From NCBI RefSeq assembly GCF_036884655.1, contig NC_088345.1, forward strand, positions 26,081,501-26,145,500: 64,000 nt of DNA. The letters run 5' to 3'. The stretch is from Musa acuminata AAA Group (lineage: Eukaryota; Streptophyta; Magnoliopsida; Zingiberales; Musaceae). Made by a program: the position numbers and the translations under genes. Below are positions 44,031-54,588 of this stretch, in pieces; the first letter of the stretch is position 1; every line of letters begins with the position of its first letter. The notes below the pieces were generated by a model. That model ran no database searches. It worked only from the letters and a program-made list of their open reading frames with translations, and was not told the origin of the DNA.

Positions 44031-44885
44031 CAGCTCACTTGGTTTGGCTCCAAACTTGGCCCAAACCAGTCCGAACTTGAGCCTAATTGACCCCTACTTG
44101 GGTTATAGGATTAACACCTAATCCTAACCCTAATTAACGTGCTAACTATGAATTTAAAGACATTTTCTAAGCTATTACAAAGTCCGCAAGTCAAGACTTC
44201 TTCTAGCGAGCTTCTGGCAAACTTCCGGCGGTCTTCCGATGAACTCTCGGAAACCATTCTGTGGACTCCCGGCAAGCTCCTAGACTTCACGATTTGATCT
44301 TAGCGAGTTCCAATAAGCTTCTTCAGCAAGCTCCGATCTTTCTCGGCGAGCTCCGGTAGCATTCCTGACGAACCTTCGGACTTCCGTCGAACTCTCAAAC
44401 TCGCAACAAATCCTTCGCGCTTGACTCTGACACTTTGTTTCGCTTTATGTCTTCATCGTTATCATACTTAATCCTGCACAATTAAAACAAAACTTCGATC
44501 GAGACAATTAATCCTAAGCAATTTAACTAAGTTGTCCGGCATGTCATTGGTCCCTCGACGCTTCGTCTGATTCTTCGGTGCATCGTCCTCTCCTGCAGCC
44601 TATTGCCCAATCGGCCAGTTGACTTCGCAACTCCGATATCCTTGGCACAATACCCGCTCTTCTTGGCCCGATGCCCGAGTCCATGGCCCGAAGCCTTCTG
44701 TCGATACGTCGACCGATCCACCGGCCCGACGTCCAATCTTCTGACATGTTCCTTCGGCACAACATGATTTTCCTGCTTTAATTGTCTCATCCTGATCGAA
44801 GCATCCAGCGTCACTCAAAACGCAGATTAAATCATAAATATATATCAAGTAGTTTCATCATCAAAATACGAGATTCAACAATACC

Positions 44886-47496
44886 TAGAATTGATGATTT
44901 GTTTGATCAACTGCAGGGTGCACAAGTATTCTCTAAGATTGACCTGAGGTCATGTTACTATCAGTTGAAGATCAAGGAGGAGGATATTTCAAAAACAGCT
45001 TTCAGAACTCGATATGGTCATTATGAATTCTTGGTGATGCCTTTTGGTTTGACAAATGCCCTTGCAGCTTATATGGAACTAATGAATAGGATATTTCAAC
45101 CGCTCATGGATATCTGTGTAGTTATATTTATTGATGACATATTGGTGTATTGAAGGAGTAATCAAGAGCATGAGGAACACTTGAGAAATGTATTGTCCAT
45201 ACTAAGAGAAAAGAAGGTGTATGCAAAGTTCAGCAAATGTGAATTTTGGTTGAATGAAGTTGCATTCTTAGGCCATGTGATTAAAGGGAAGGGTATATCT
45301 GTTGATCCAAGAAAAATAGAAGTTGTTGTTGAATGGGAAGTACCAACAAATGTAACGGAGGTTAGAAGCTTCTTGGGCATGGCATGTTAGTACAGGAGAT
45401 TTGTGGAGGGATTTTCTCGAATTGCTCAACCTCTCACCAAACTCACTAAGAAGAATATGAAATTTATATGGGGTGATGATTGTGAGCAAATTTTTCAAGA
45501 GTTAAAAAGAAGATTGACTAGTGCCCCTATTCTCACTATTCCAAGTGGTAGTGATGAGTTTGTAGTTTATACTGATGCTTCAAGAAAGGGCCTAGGATGT
45601 GTTTTGATGCAGGAAGGGAGAGTAATTACGTATGCTTCTAGGCAACTTAAAGGTTATGAATTAAATTATCCAACTCATGATTTGGAATTGGCAGCAATTA
45701 TTTTTGCTCTAAAGATTTGGAGACATTATTTGTATGGTCAACATTTTGAAATATTTACTGATCACAAGAGTTTAAAATATATTTTCACTCAGAAAGAGTT
45801 AAACATGAGGCAGCGAAGATGGATAGAACTTCTGAAGGATTATGATTGTGCCATCTGTTATCACCCGAGCAAGGCCAATGTTGTAGCTGATGCACTTAGT
45901 AGGAAATCTACAAGTTTTATGGCTATTCTGGTTGTGAAGCAATGGAAGTTATTAGAAGAAAATTTTGATTTGAAAGCTTTGAGGAAAGAGCAAGACTCGA
46001 TAATATTGATGGCTTCCATTCAAGTGCAATCTGATCTTATTCAACAAATTAAGGAAGGACAATTACGAGATCCACATTTAATCTACTTGAGGAATAAAGT
46101 AGAAAAGGAATTGAAGCCACAATTTCAAGTTTCAAAGGATGGCCTATTGAGATTTGGGGAGAGAGTATGCGTACCAAATGAACCGAATATCAAGAATCAA
46201 ATCCTAAAGGAAAGTCATACTTCAAAGTACACCATACATCCTGGAAGCACTAAGATGTATAGAGATCTTCAAAGTCATTATTGGTGGGAAGGCATGAAGA
46301 AGGAAATTGCAATGTATGTTTCAAAATGTTTGACTTGTCAGCAAATCAAAGTAGAACACCAAAGACCTGGAGGGTTGTTGCAACCTTTAGATATTCCTGA
46401 ATGGAAATGGGAATGTATTACTATGGATTTCGTTTCAGGACTACCTAGAACCTCTAGAAAGCATGATGCTATTTGGGTAATCATCGATAGGTTAACAAAA
46501 TCTGCACACTTCCTACCGATTAATAATATGACTTATTCGCTTGATAGACTTACAGATTTATATGTTAATGAAATAGTAAGACTTCATGGTATTCCAAAGG
46601 AGATCATCTCTGATAGAGACTCCAGATTTCTCTCTAGATTCTGGAGAAGATTACAGGAATCTATGGGCACTAAAGTCAAGTTTAGTACTGCATATCATCC
46701 TCAGACTAATGGTCAGTCAGAAAGAACAATTAAAACACTTGAGGATTTACTTAGAGCCTATGTTATGGATTGGAAAGGTGAATGGGATAAGGATATTTCA
46801 CTTGTTGAGTTCACTTATAATAATAGTTATCATTCAAGTATTCAGATGGCTCCTTATGAAGCTTTATATGGGCGAAAGTGCATAACACCTATATGTTGGG
46901 AGGAAGTTGGTGACAGAAAGCTGTTAGCACCGGACAAAGTATAAGAAACTACCGAGAAAATTCAAGTTATAAGGAAAAGGTTAAAAACTGCTCAGAGTCG
47001 TCAAAAGAGTTATGCTGACAATAGGAGACGAGATACTGAGTTTGAAATCAGAAATTTTGTATTCTTAAAAGTCTCCCCTTCCAAAGGCATTATAAGGTTT
47101 GGGAAGAAAGGAAAGTTAAGCCCAAGATTTATTGGACCTTTTGAGGTTCTTGAGAGGGTTGGTTCTGTCTCTTACAGGATTGCCTTGCCACCAGCATTGA
47201 GCCATGTCCATGATATATTTCATGTCTCGATGATTAGGAAGTATATATATGATCCTTCTCACATCATTGAGTATGAGCTGATGGAGATCGATAGAGATTT
47301 ATCTTATGTGGAAGAGCCTATTCAGATTGTTGATAAAAAAAAAAAAAAAATCCTAAGGAATCGGGTCATCCCACTAGTTCAAGTAATTTGGAGACATCAT
47401 GCTGGAGAGGAAACAACTTGGGAGCTAGAGGAGGAAATGAAAAAGGTGTACCCCTGTCTTTTTGTCGATAGAGGTACGATAAATTTAGAGGAATAA
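44886..47496 (+). pseudogene. G1 RT to integrase and chromodomain
   Basis: One continuous frame. [40 protein letters not shown]. RNase [29 protein letters not shown]. Integrase: zinc finger H-H-C-C ([19 protein letters not shown]), core [15 protein letters not shown] and [10 protein letters not shown]. The C-terminal chromodomain (PIQIVD...VIPLVQVIWRHH, TTWELEEEM) is typical of Tekay chromoviruses and would direct insertion to methylated-histone chromatin. Stops: TGA 45151-45153, TAG 45388-45390, TAA 46942-46944. The last is CAA in G3. Confidence 0.92.
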
Positions 47497-47503
47497 ATTT
47501 TCT

Positions 47504-47519
47504 TTTAAGGGGGGGGAGG
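47504..47519 (+). promoter_or_regulatory. polypurine tract of G1
   Basis: TTAAGGGGGGGGAGG directly before the LTR start TGTAACACCCC. Confidence 0.85.
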
Positions 47520-50074
47520 TGTAACACCCCTCATTTCCGAATTTTCGTATAAATTTCTGGTGATAATGTAAGCATCTATTTTAAATTGACAAAAGAAATA
47601 GAGTATGAATCAGAGGTAACTTATTTTTAAGATTTGGGAGATCTGTTCAAAAAAAAAAAAAAAAAAGAATCTGAGGACCTATATGTAAACCCTAAGGACC
47701 TAATCGTGAATATGATAAAAACAAGGACTAAACTACAAAATGTATAAAATGACAAATCCCACCGCTTAAGCCTCTCTGCCTTCGTTCTTAAGGAACCAGA
47801 GAAGGCAGCTGCAGTGTGGAAGAACAGAGAAAGAAAGAAAGAAGAAGAGAAAAGAAAGGGGGAAGAAGAAGAAGAAAAATTGGGGCTTTGTGGTTTCTTA
47901 CTCAATCTTCTCAATTGGGGGTCAAATTCTCAAAGGCAAGTGTTCTAACCCCATCCTATAGAAAATTAATCTCTATTTTTATGTTGTTTCAAAATAAACA
48001 GAAGGATTTCTAGTTAGAAACTGATATGTCTATCCTGGGACATAGAACCATGGATTCTGAAATTTTTTCTATAAACTGACCCCTATATACGGTTCCGGCT
48101 ATAATTTTTAGTACTAAAGGCAGATTTGAGCAGGACCTAGTTTGTTTGAAATTAGACTCTTATATCTTTCTTTTGACACAAATTTTGAAGATTTTGAACA
48201 CCGAATACTTACCCAAACGTCTATTTCAAATAAGCCTATGGACGCTACAAAACAGGGATTAAGATTTCTGACCTTTCGATACTAAAATGCCTATAACTCC
48301 CTGTTAGAAATTCCGATTTGTACCAAACTGATTTTATTTGAAACTAGACTTGAAAATATTTCCTTTAATATATAGATTGAAAAATTTGGAATTCAAAGGC
48401 CTATTCTGCTATCCGTTGATTCCGCCCTATAAATTCTGCAAAACAGTGAATCAGTCTTTGACCTTTGGTCACTAAATCCATGGTAACTCCTTGTTGGAAA
48501 TCTTGATTCGTATAAAACTTATTTCATCAGAAAATAGATTGATAGATCTGTCAACAGTAGCTTTCTTTTGGGTATTGGAGCATAATTGATATTCTGAAGT
48601 ATTTGTTCGATGTGCCACTTGAATTCTATCAAAAATCGAGTTTTAGTCGATTTCGCGTATTCTGTTCCATTCCTTTGGATATTGAACTCATCTCACCTTC
48701 TTATTTGAATTGAGCTAAATATGATTGCTTGGAATCCCTGTATCCCCTTGCTTTCATTTCATTCCAAATCTGAATACATTTGTGAGAGATTTGTTCCTTG
48801 CTTCGTATTGTCTCGAAAAGGCACATGTATGTTTTGTTGTTCCGCATGTGCTTCCGATATATGCTACTTATTGTTAAAACTATCTTCTTGTACTCTGGTG
48901 TTTGTGGGATTTTCTTGACCTTTGCCAAAAATGGTAAAGGGTATGTGCTTAGAGCCTGCGATGCTTTGCCGGCCCCCTCTGACTTCACCTAGACGTGGGT
49001 GGATGGAGCTCCCAGACGTGGGAGACTTCTGTCTGGTGGTCATTCAGAAATGGATGAATCACAATTCTGTTTGAGATCCCACTACACCTTCTGTAGGTTT
49101 GATATGATATCCAGAGCTTTGGTTATGTGTTTTTGTACATGCTTTGGATAAGAATGATATAAATGCAACGTCAAAGACGACGTTTGAGCTTCTGTTCGGT
49201 ATGTGATATTGATAAGCTCCGAAATGTTTCATTCATTGTTGATATGCTTCGAAATGTTCCATACGCTGTTGATATGCTCCGGAACATTTCATATGCCATT
49301 GATAAGCTCCGATATGTTTCATTTGTTATTGTTATGCTCCAAAACGTTTCATTCGTTTCTGATATGCTCCAATTACTCTATGCTCCATTTGTTATGAATC
49401 AAATATGTTTTGAATGACAAGATACATATGATTTTGTATCTAATGAAATGGTATCCTTGAGAATTCTTGTATTCTGCCTTGCATTATGATACCTTACTTG
49501 TTTGAAACCATTCCTTTTGTTCTGAATATGCTTGTCACTTGCTGAGCTGTTTTTAGCTCATTCCGTTGTTATATAAATCTTTCAGGTCAGCTTGTCACCA
49601 TTTGAGATGTTTGATTTGGGCTGAGGCAGTGGATAACTATTCAGAATTATGGGCAAGTCTTGTTGGTTGTTGTGCTATTGTTGTATAAGCATATTTTGTA
49701 TGTAATGAAATGTTGTTGATGAATCGAAATGGATATACTGTGTAAAAGTTTTATAAGATCTCTCTTATTTGAAATTTCGGAATGTTAAGTCTAATTTATG
49801 ACGATATGAACTTGTGGTGAATAGTTGGAGTTCTGATTGTATAATTTATTTAGCTTGTGGATTTATAAATGTTGTTCATGTTTGTCAAGTTGGCTTGGGT
49901 TGCCATAAATGTGAATTATCGAGTGATGTGATATATGATTATAAACTGCACAGGTTTTATAGATGTGAATTTGATAGAATGTTTTCAGTGTCCTCAAATG
50001 TTAGTTTGGATCCTGGATTGGTTTGAGATGAAATTGTTTTAATATCATGGATAATTTTTTGAGGGGGCGTGACA
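47520..50074 (+). mobile_element. 3' LTR of G1
   Basis: 2,555 bp, TGTAACACCCC...GGGGGCGTGACA, followed by TSD CCTTA. It keeps the G1 5' LTR features, including the A-run near 47649-47666. Confidence 0.93.
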
Positions 50075-50079
50075 CCTTA

Positions 50080-50612
50080 AGCTTATTCATATTAAAATTC
50101 ATTATGAATTATGAAAATAAATTTGGTAGGGACTAAAGCACAATGTCCACACACAAGTTATCCTCTAGGGCCATTCCTTGACCTATGATTTTCTCTATCC
50201 ACTCAATCATTTTTAGGACATGACTCTAAATCGGTGTCCCCTCAATCATCCTAGCCCAGAAAAGGCTATTGGATATCTCATATCGCTGAGTCCTTCCTAG
50301 TTCCTCAAATATTTTGCGGACATATAAAAGAATGGATCTGGCATCCATCTTTTCATGTTGTCTCTGTAACTCAGGAGTCATAGAGCCCAATATGTAACAC
50401 TGAGCAAGAGTGGAGTCATCAATGTACTTCACGTAGCAAGTGATCTCATCCTCGCTTGCCCCTTCCTCGAGCATAGGCATCACTGGATCAAAGGCGTACA
50501 TGATTTTCTTCGCCGTGAGAATAATTCTCAAGTTGCGGAGCCAATCTATATAATTTTGACTAGTGAGGCGGTTGACATCAAGTATGCCATGTAAGAGATT
50601 TAGAAGCAACAT
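50080..50612 (-). pseudogene. F2-C gag, N-terminal part
   Basis: The ATG at 50612 starts MLLLNLLHGILDVN, matching the F2-A gag. It is open to 50226 ([18 protein letters not shown]), where a stop occurs after MIEGTPI. Similarity continues to the G1 insertion at 50079. Confidence 0.85.
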
Positions 50613-50778
50613 TTTCTAAAAATAAAGATGTAGAAATAAATAACATGTAGATTTTCAGAAATAAATAATCAAGATTTGGACTTCTATCTTAATATGCTCC
50701 CACTATTTTACTAGCGAGTCATGCGACACTCTCAGCACGTGAAACAAAAGTCTCTAGCAGACTTCTAGTGGGGATCAG
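50613..50778 (-). other. F2-C leader, part next to gag
   Basis: It matches the F2-A leader at 28310-28475. It stops at ATCAG where D is inserted and continues at 57511. Confidence 0.75.
50774..50778. repeat. TSD ATCAG of D (second copy 57511-57515)
   Basis: ATCAG directly flanks the termini TGTCACGCCCC and GATGTTACA. The F2 leader GGGATCAG|GATCC is restored by removing D. Confidence 0.93.
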
Positions 50779-53730
50779 TGTCACGCCCCGCTGAATTTTT
50801 TTTTTAATATGCTCCCATTCCAGGATCAGACTAGTGGGGATCAGACTTCTATCTTAATATGCTCCCATTCCAGGATCCGTTCACACATTTGAGGATACTG
50901 AGAAAACATTTAGGTCATTCATATCTATAATTTTCCAATTCATAAAACCTGTGCAGTTTATAATCATAGTATAATATCACTTAATGATTCACAAAATCCA
51001 AAGCCAACTCAACTAAACCATAACCACATCATAAATCCATAAGCGTAGCCATCTATACAATCACAAAACCAACATGCATTACATGTTTATATCATTACAC
51101 AGTTTAAACTTTAACATTCCCAAAATCCCAACACAAGAGGTAATTTCCAAATATTTACAAGATACATCAATCTAGATTTGTCGTTGATACACACAAAAGA
51201 ACTTATACAATATCAACTTATTAATTACGAAAGATTTGCCCCAAAATCTTCTAGCTTTCCACTGCCTCAACCCAATTCTAGATTTTCAGAACATAACAAG
51301 CTACCCTGAAAAATTTATATAGCAACGGGGTGAGCATAAAGAGCTCAGCAAGCGACTAACATATCCATGGCGATAGGAGAAGTTCAAGCAGGCTTAGTAT
51401 CAAGATAACAAAAGCAGAAATACAAGTGTTCATTTGAAGTCATCTCATTTGATATAAAATCACAAAGGTTTACCTCGTTCAAAAACAGGCATTAGACATA
51501 ACAATAGGAGAAAGGAAATTGGAGCATATCATTGGTATAAGGAGCATATCGATGACATTTGATAATTTCAAGGCATAACAAAGACGTAAGGAGCATTTTG
51601 GATATCTATGGCATACGAAACAGTTCGGAACATATCAATGGTGAATGAAATGCTTCAGAACGTATCAATGGCATATGGAAATATTTCGGAAGCATAAGAA
51701 GCATTTCAGAACATATCAAAGAACAAATATGAAATAGAAGCTCAAACGTCGTACTCTAGCATAGTGCATGTGAGGATTAACTCAGTGGTGGCTCCACGCC
51801 GTGATGAGTTCTCGACTCCATCCACGGGTAGCCCTTTCCTACTCGAGCCCTCTCACCCTGCCCAAGTGCTAGGTCGGCTTTGAATTTTATATCAAACAGA
51901 TAGAAGGTGAAGTGGGATCATAACATAATATGGTCCATCCATTTCTGGATGACCACCAAGCATAAGTCTCCCACGTCTGGGAGCTCCATCCACCCACGTC
52001 TGAGTGAAGTCAATGGGGCCGGCAGAGCAATCGCGGGCTCTAAGCATAACTCCCTTTACCATTTCTGGCAAAGGTTCACAATATCCCACAAGACACCAGA
52101 GTACAAAAGGGTAGTATGAACAATAACATTGACACATATCAGAAGCACATGCGGAACAACGAAATGTACATATGCCTTTCGAGTCAATACGATACAAACA
52201 GAATCTTTCACAAATGTATTCAGATTTAAAAGGAAACAAAAGCAGGAGTATACAAGGATTTCAAGAAATCACATAAGGCTCAATTGAAATAAGAAAGTTA
52301 GATGAATTCAATCTCCAAAGAAATGAAACTGGAAGAGGCACATATCGAAAGCAAATGCGGAACAATGGGATGCATGTGCCGAATCATTACGCTGAAAACA
52401 TGAACTTTAGATGATAGCTGCAGACAAATAAATAAAGGACAAAAGTATACAGGAATTTAAGGTAATAATGTAAAGCTTAACTGAAGAGTGTTTGCCGAAA
52501 TCGATTTCCAAAGAGAAGAAACAAGGAGAGCCGAAATCGACCAAAGCTCGATTCTGGCAGAATTTGATAGGGACATTGTATGAACTATTTCGATAACCAA
52601 TTATGCTCCAATTTATGCAAAATATGTGTCATTAGAAAGCTTTATCAATCTAATTTTAGGCAAATTAAGTTTGACAAGAATTGGAATTTACAGCAGGGAG
52701 TTACAGATAATTTCGTAGCCAAAGGTATGAAAATATTTGCTCTGTTTTACTGAATTCATTGGGTCGATGAAAGCAGATGTTTTAGTTAGCAATTATTATC
52801 CGAAAATTTCAAATCAGGTATATAAAGAAAGCATTTTGAGTCTAGCTTCGAATAAATTATACTTTGTATGAATCTGAGTTCACAGCAGAAAGTTATAAGT
52901 AGTTAAGCAACAAGAGGTCAGAAATTTCAGTCTCTATTTTGTAGAATCTGTAGGGTTAATTGAAACAGATGTCTTAGTAGGCATTTAAACTCTAAATCAT
53001 TCAATCCTAGTGTCGAAATAAAGATATTTGAGTCTACTTTCAAATGGAATAGGTTTTACCTAAATCAGAGTTTAGTGCTAAAAGTTAGATCGAAAACAAT
53101 GTACAGAAGTCAGATTACCGAAAAATTTCAGATTCATGGCTTTGTATCAAAAGGAAAGAACGGTTTGGTACTAAGCTGAAATCTTTTGCATTATGAAGAA
53201 TTAAAAGGAAAACAGAGATTAGGAATTCTGTAGGAAGAGATTAGAACACTTGCCTTAAGCAAATTTGATTCCCAAATGGGGGGAGTTGATGCAAAACCTC
53301 AATCAAAGCTTCTTCTTCGATTCCTCTTCTTCTTCTTCTTCTTCCCTTCTCTTCTCTTCTTAAACTCACGTTGGCTGCAGTATCTGAAGGTTACATTTAG
53401 TTTCTCCTTTAATCTCTTATTTAATTTCTTTTGGTTAACACAAGGGTTGCAAAGTTGCAAGGTGGCAAGCATGCATGAAAAATGCTAGGTGTCATCCTTA
53501 GAGCAAATTTAGGTAGCACCATTAGGTTAGCTAGTGACACATGTCCACTAATTTTTTTTTTTTTTTTAACTTAAATCTGAATCTTAAATAAATTATATCA
53601 AACTTCTAATATTTACTCTTAGGTCCCTAGACATAAATATTTAATCATTTAATATAAAATAATTATTAAATAATCCTTATTTTTTACAAACAAACCTTTT
53701 ACTAAATTTTCAAAAATGGGAGATGTTACA
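50779..53730 (-). mobile_element. 3' LTR of D (low-coordinate copy)
   Basis: TGTCACGCCCCGCTG...GGGAGATGTTACA, 2,952 bp. Unlike its partner it carries at about 50800-50875 two copies of AATATGCTCCCATTCCAGGA and one of AGTGGGGATCAGACTTCTA. These look like the flanking F2-C leader at 50680-50778. Confidence 0.88.
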
Positions 53731-54588
53731 CTCTCCCCTCCTTAAAGAAAAATTTAGTCCTCTAAATTTATCATACCTCATTCAACGAAAACGAAAAGAT
53801 GAGGATAAGCTTTCATCATTTCTTCCTCAAGCTCCCAAGTCATTTCCTTTCCAGAATGATATCTCCAGATCACTTTAACTAGAGGGATAACCCGATTCCG
53901 CAAGATCTTTTTTTTTTTTTTTTTTTTTATCAACAATCTGAGTGGGCTTTTCCACATAAAACAAGTCTTTATCAATCACCATCGGCTCATACTTAATGAT
54001 ATAAGAGGGATCAGGTATATACTTTCTGTTCATTGAAACATGAAATATATCATGGATATGGCACAATGATGGTGGCAAGGCAATCCTGTAAGCGACAGAA
54101 CCAACCCTCTCAAGAATCTCAAAAGGTCCAATAAATCTTTTGTGGTGACTTCCCTTTTCAAATCGATTATGTCTTTACCCTCTTATTATCACATTCTGAT
54201 TCATTTCTAATTTTTTTTTTTTTAATAAACTTGTCCTTGCTATTATTATCTTCGATCTCTAAAAATTATTTTGATCATCAGAACAATTTTGTTATCAAAT
54301 ATTTTCTCCAATACAATCATCTATTTTATTTTTGCTACCAATGTATTAGGTTCACCATGCTTCTACTGAGCCACTGTGATTTAATATCCCCAATCAACTC
54401 TTTTATCGCACTTAATTAATCAAAAGTAGATGAAGTAGGAGGACTAAATATCCTCGTCATCCTAGATTCCTAAAATGCATCAAAGAAAATTTTCACCAAT
54501 CACTATAGTTCACCAGACCTCAATATATTTTGCACGTCAACATATCAAATATTTCAGTGATCCTCAAACCAAGCTCTGATACCATAGT
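53731..54588 (-). pseudogene. D internal region: chromodomain remnant joined to leader
   Basis: The minus strand near the 3' LTR reads the polypurine tract, then the chromodomain (VIPLVKVIWRYHSG, TWELEEEMMKAYPHLF) and PPSLCHIHDIFHVSM from the integrase end. A 21-base A-run (T at 53908-53928) shifts the frame inside the chromodomain. At about 54131-54145 the sequence jumps to the G1-type leader at a shared AAGA. The leader then runs to the primer-binding site at 54571-54584. Not coding. Confidence 0.85.
54571..54584 (-). promoter_or_regulatory. primer-binding site of D
   Basis: The minus strand reads TGGTATCAGAGCTT, an initiator-Met tRNA match, four bases from the LTR. Confidence 0.8.

Larger units (their letters stand above)
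42464..44880 (-). mobile_element. solo F1 LTR with expanded minisatellite
   Basis: 2,417 bp. The plus strand runs TGTTAGGATCG...GATTCAACA, with TSD ATACC and no internal region, so it probably arose by LTR-LTR recombination. From low to high coordinates: G-tract, minisatellite (42606-43066), minus-strand TATA (43602-43609), palindrome array (43668-44030), and the GGGCCATGG-type module (about 44530-44790). It is about twice the length of the N LTR. Confidence 0.93.
38379..50074 (+). mobile_element. G1, Tekay-like Ty3/gypsy chromovirus
   Basis: LTRs are 38379-40935 and 47520-50074, with TSD CCTTA, primer-binding site, polypurine tract and PR-RT-RNase H-integrase-chromodomain order. Without the inserted solo LTR it is about 9.3 kb. 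Gag is largely missing: only its zinc knuckle remains. Three nonsense codons and a 2.4-kb insertion disable pol. Confidence 0.93.

Noticed and set aside
46586..46885. 99-codon ORF starting MVFQRRSS (also 63569-63868)
   Set aside because: It is an alternative frame of the F3 integrase. Conservation in both copies is explained by the true frame, which holds the catalytic motifs.
53276..53488. 70-codon ORF with a Phe/Leu-rich, signal-peptide-like start (repeated at 57056)
   Set aside because: It lies inside the D LTR and its hydrophobic run comes from a CTT repeat. Its presence twice reflects LTR duplication.
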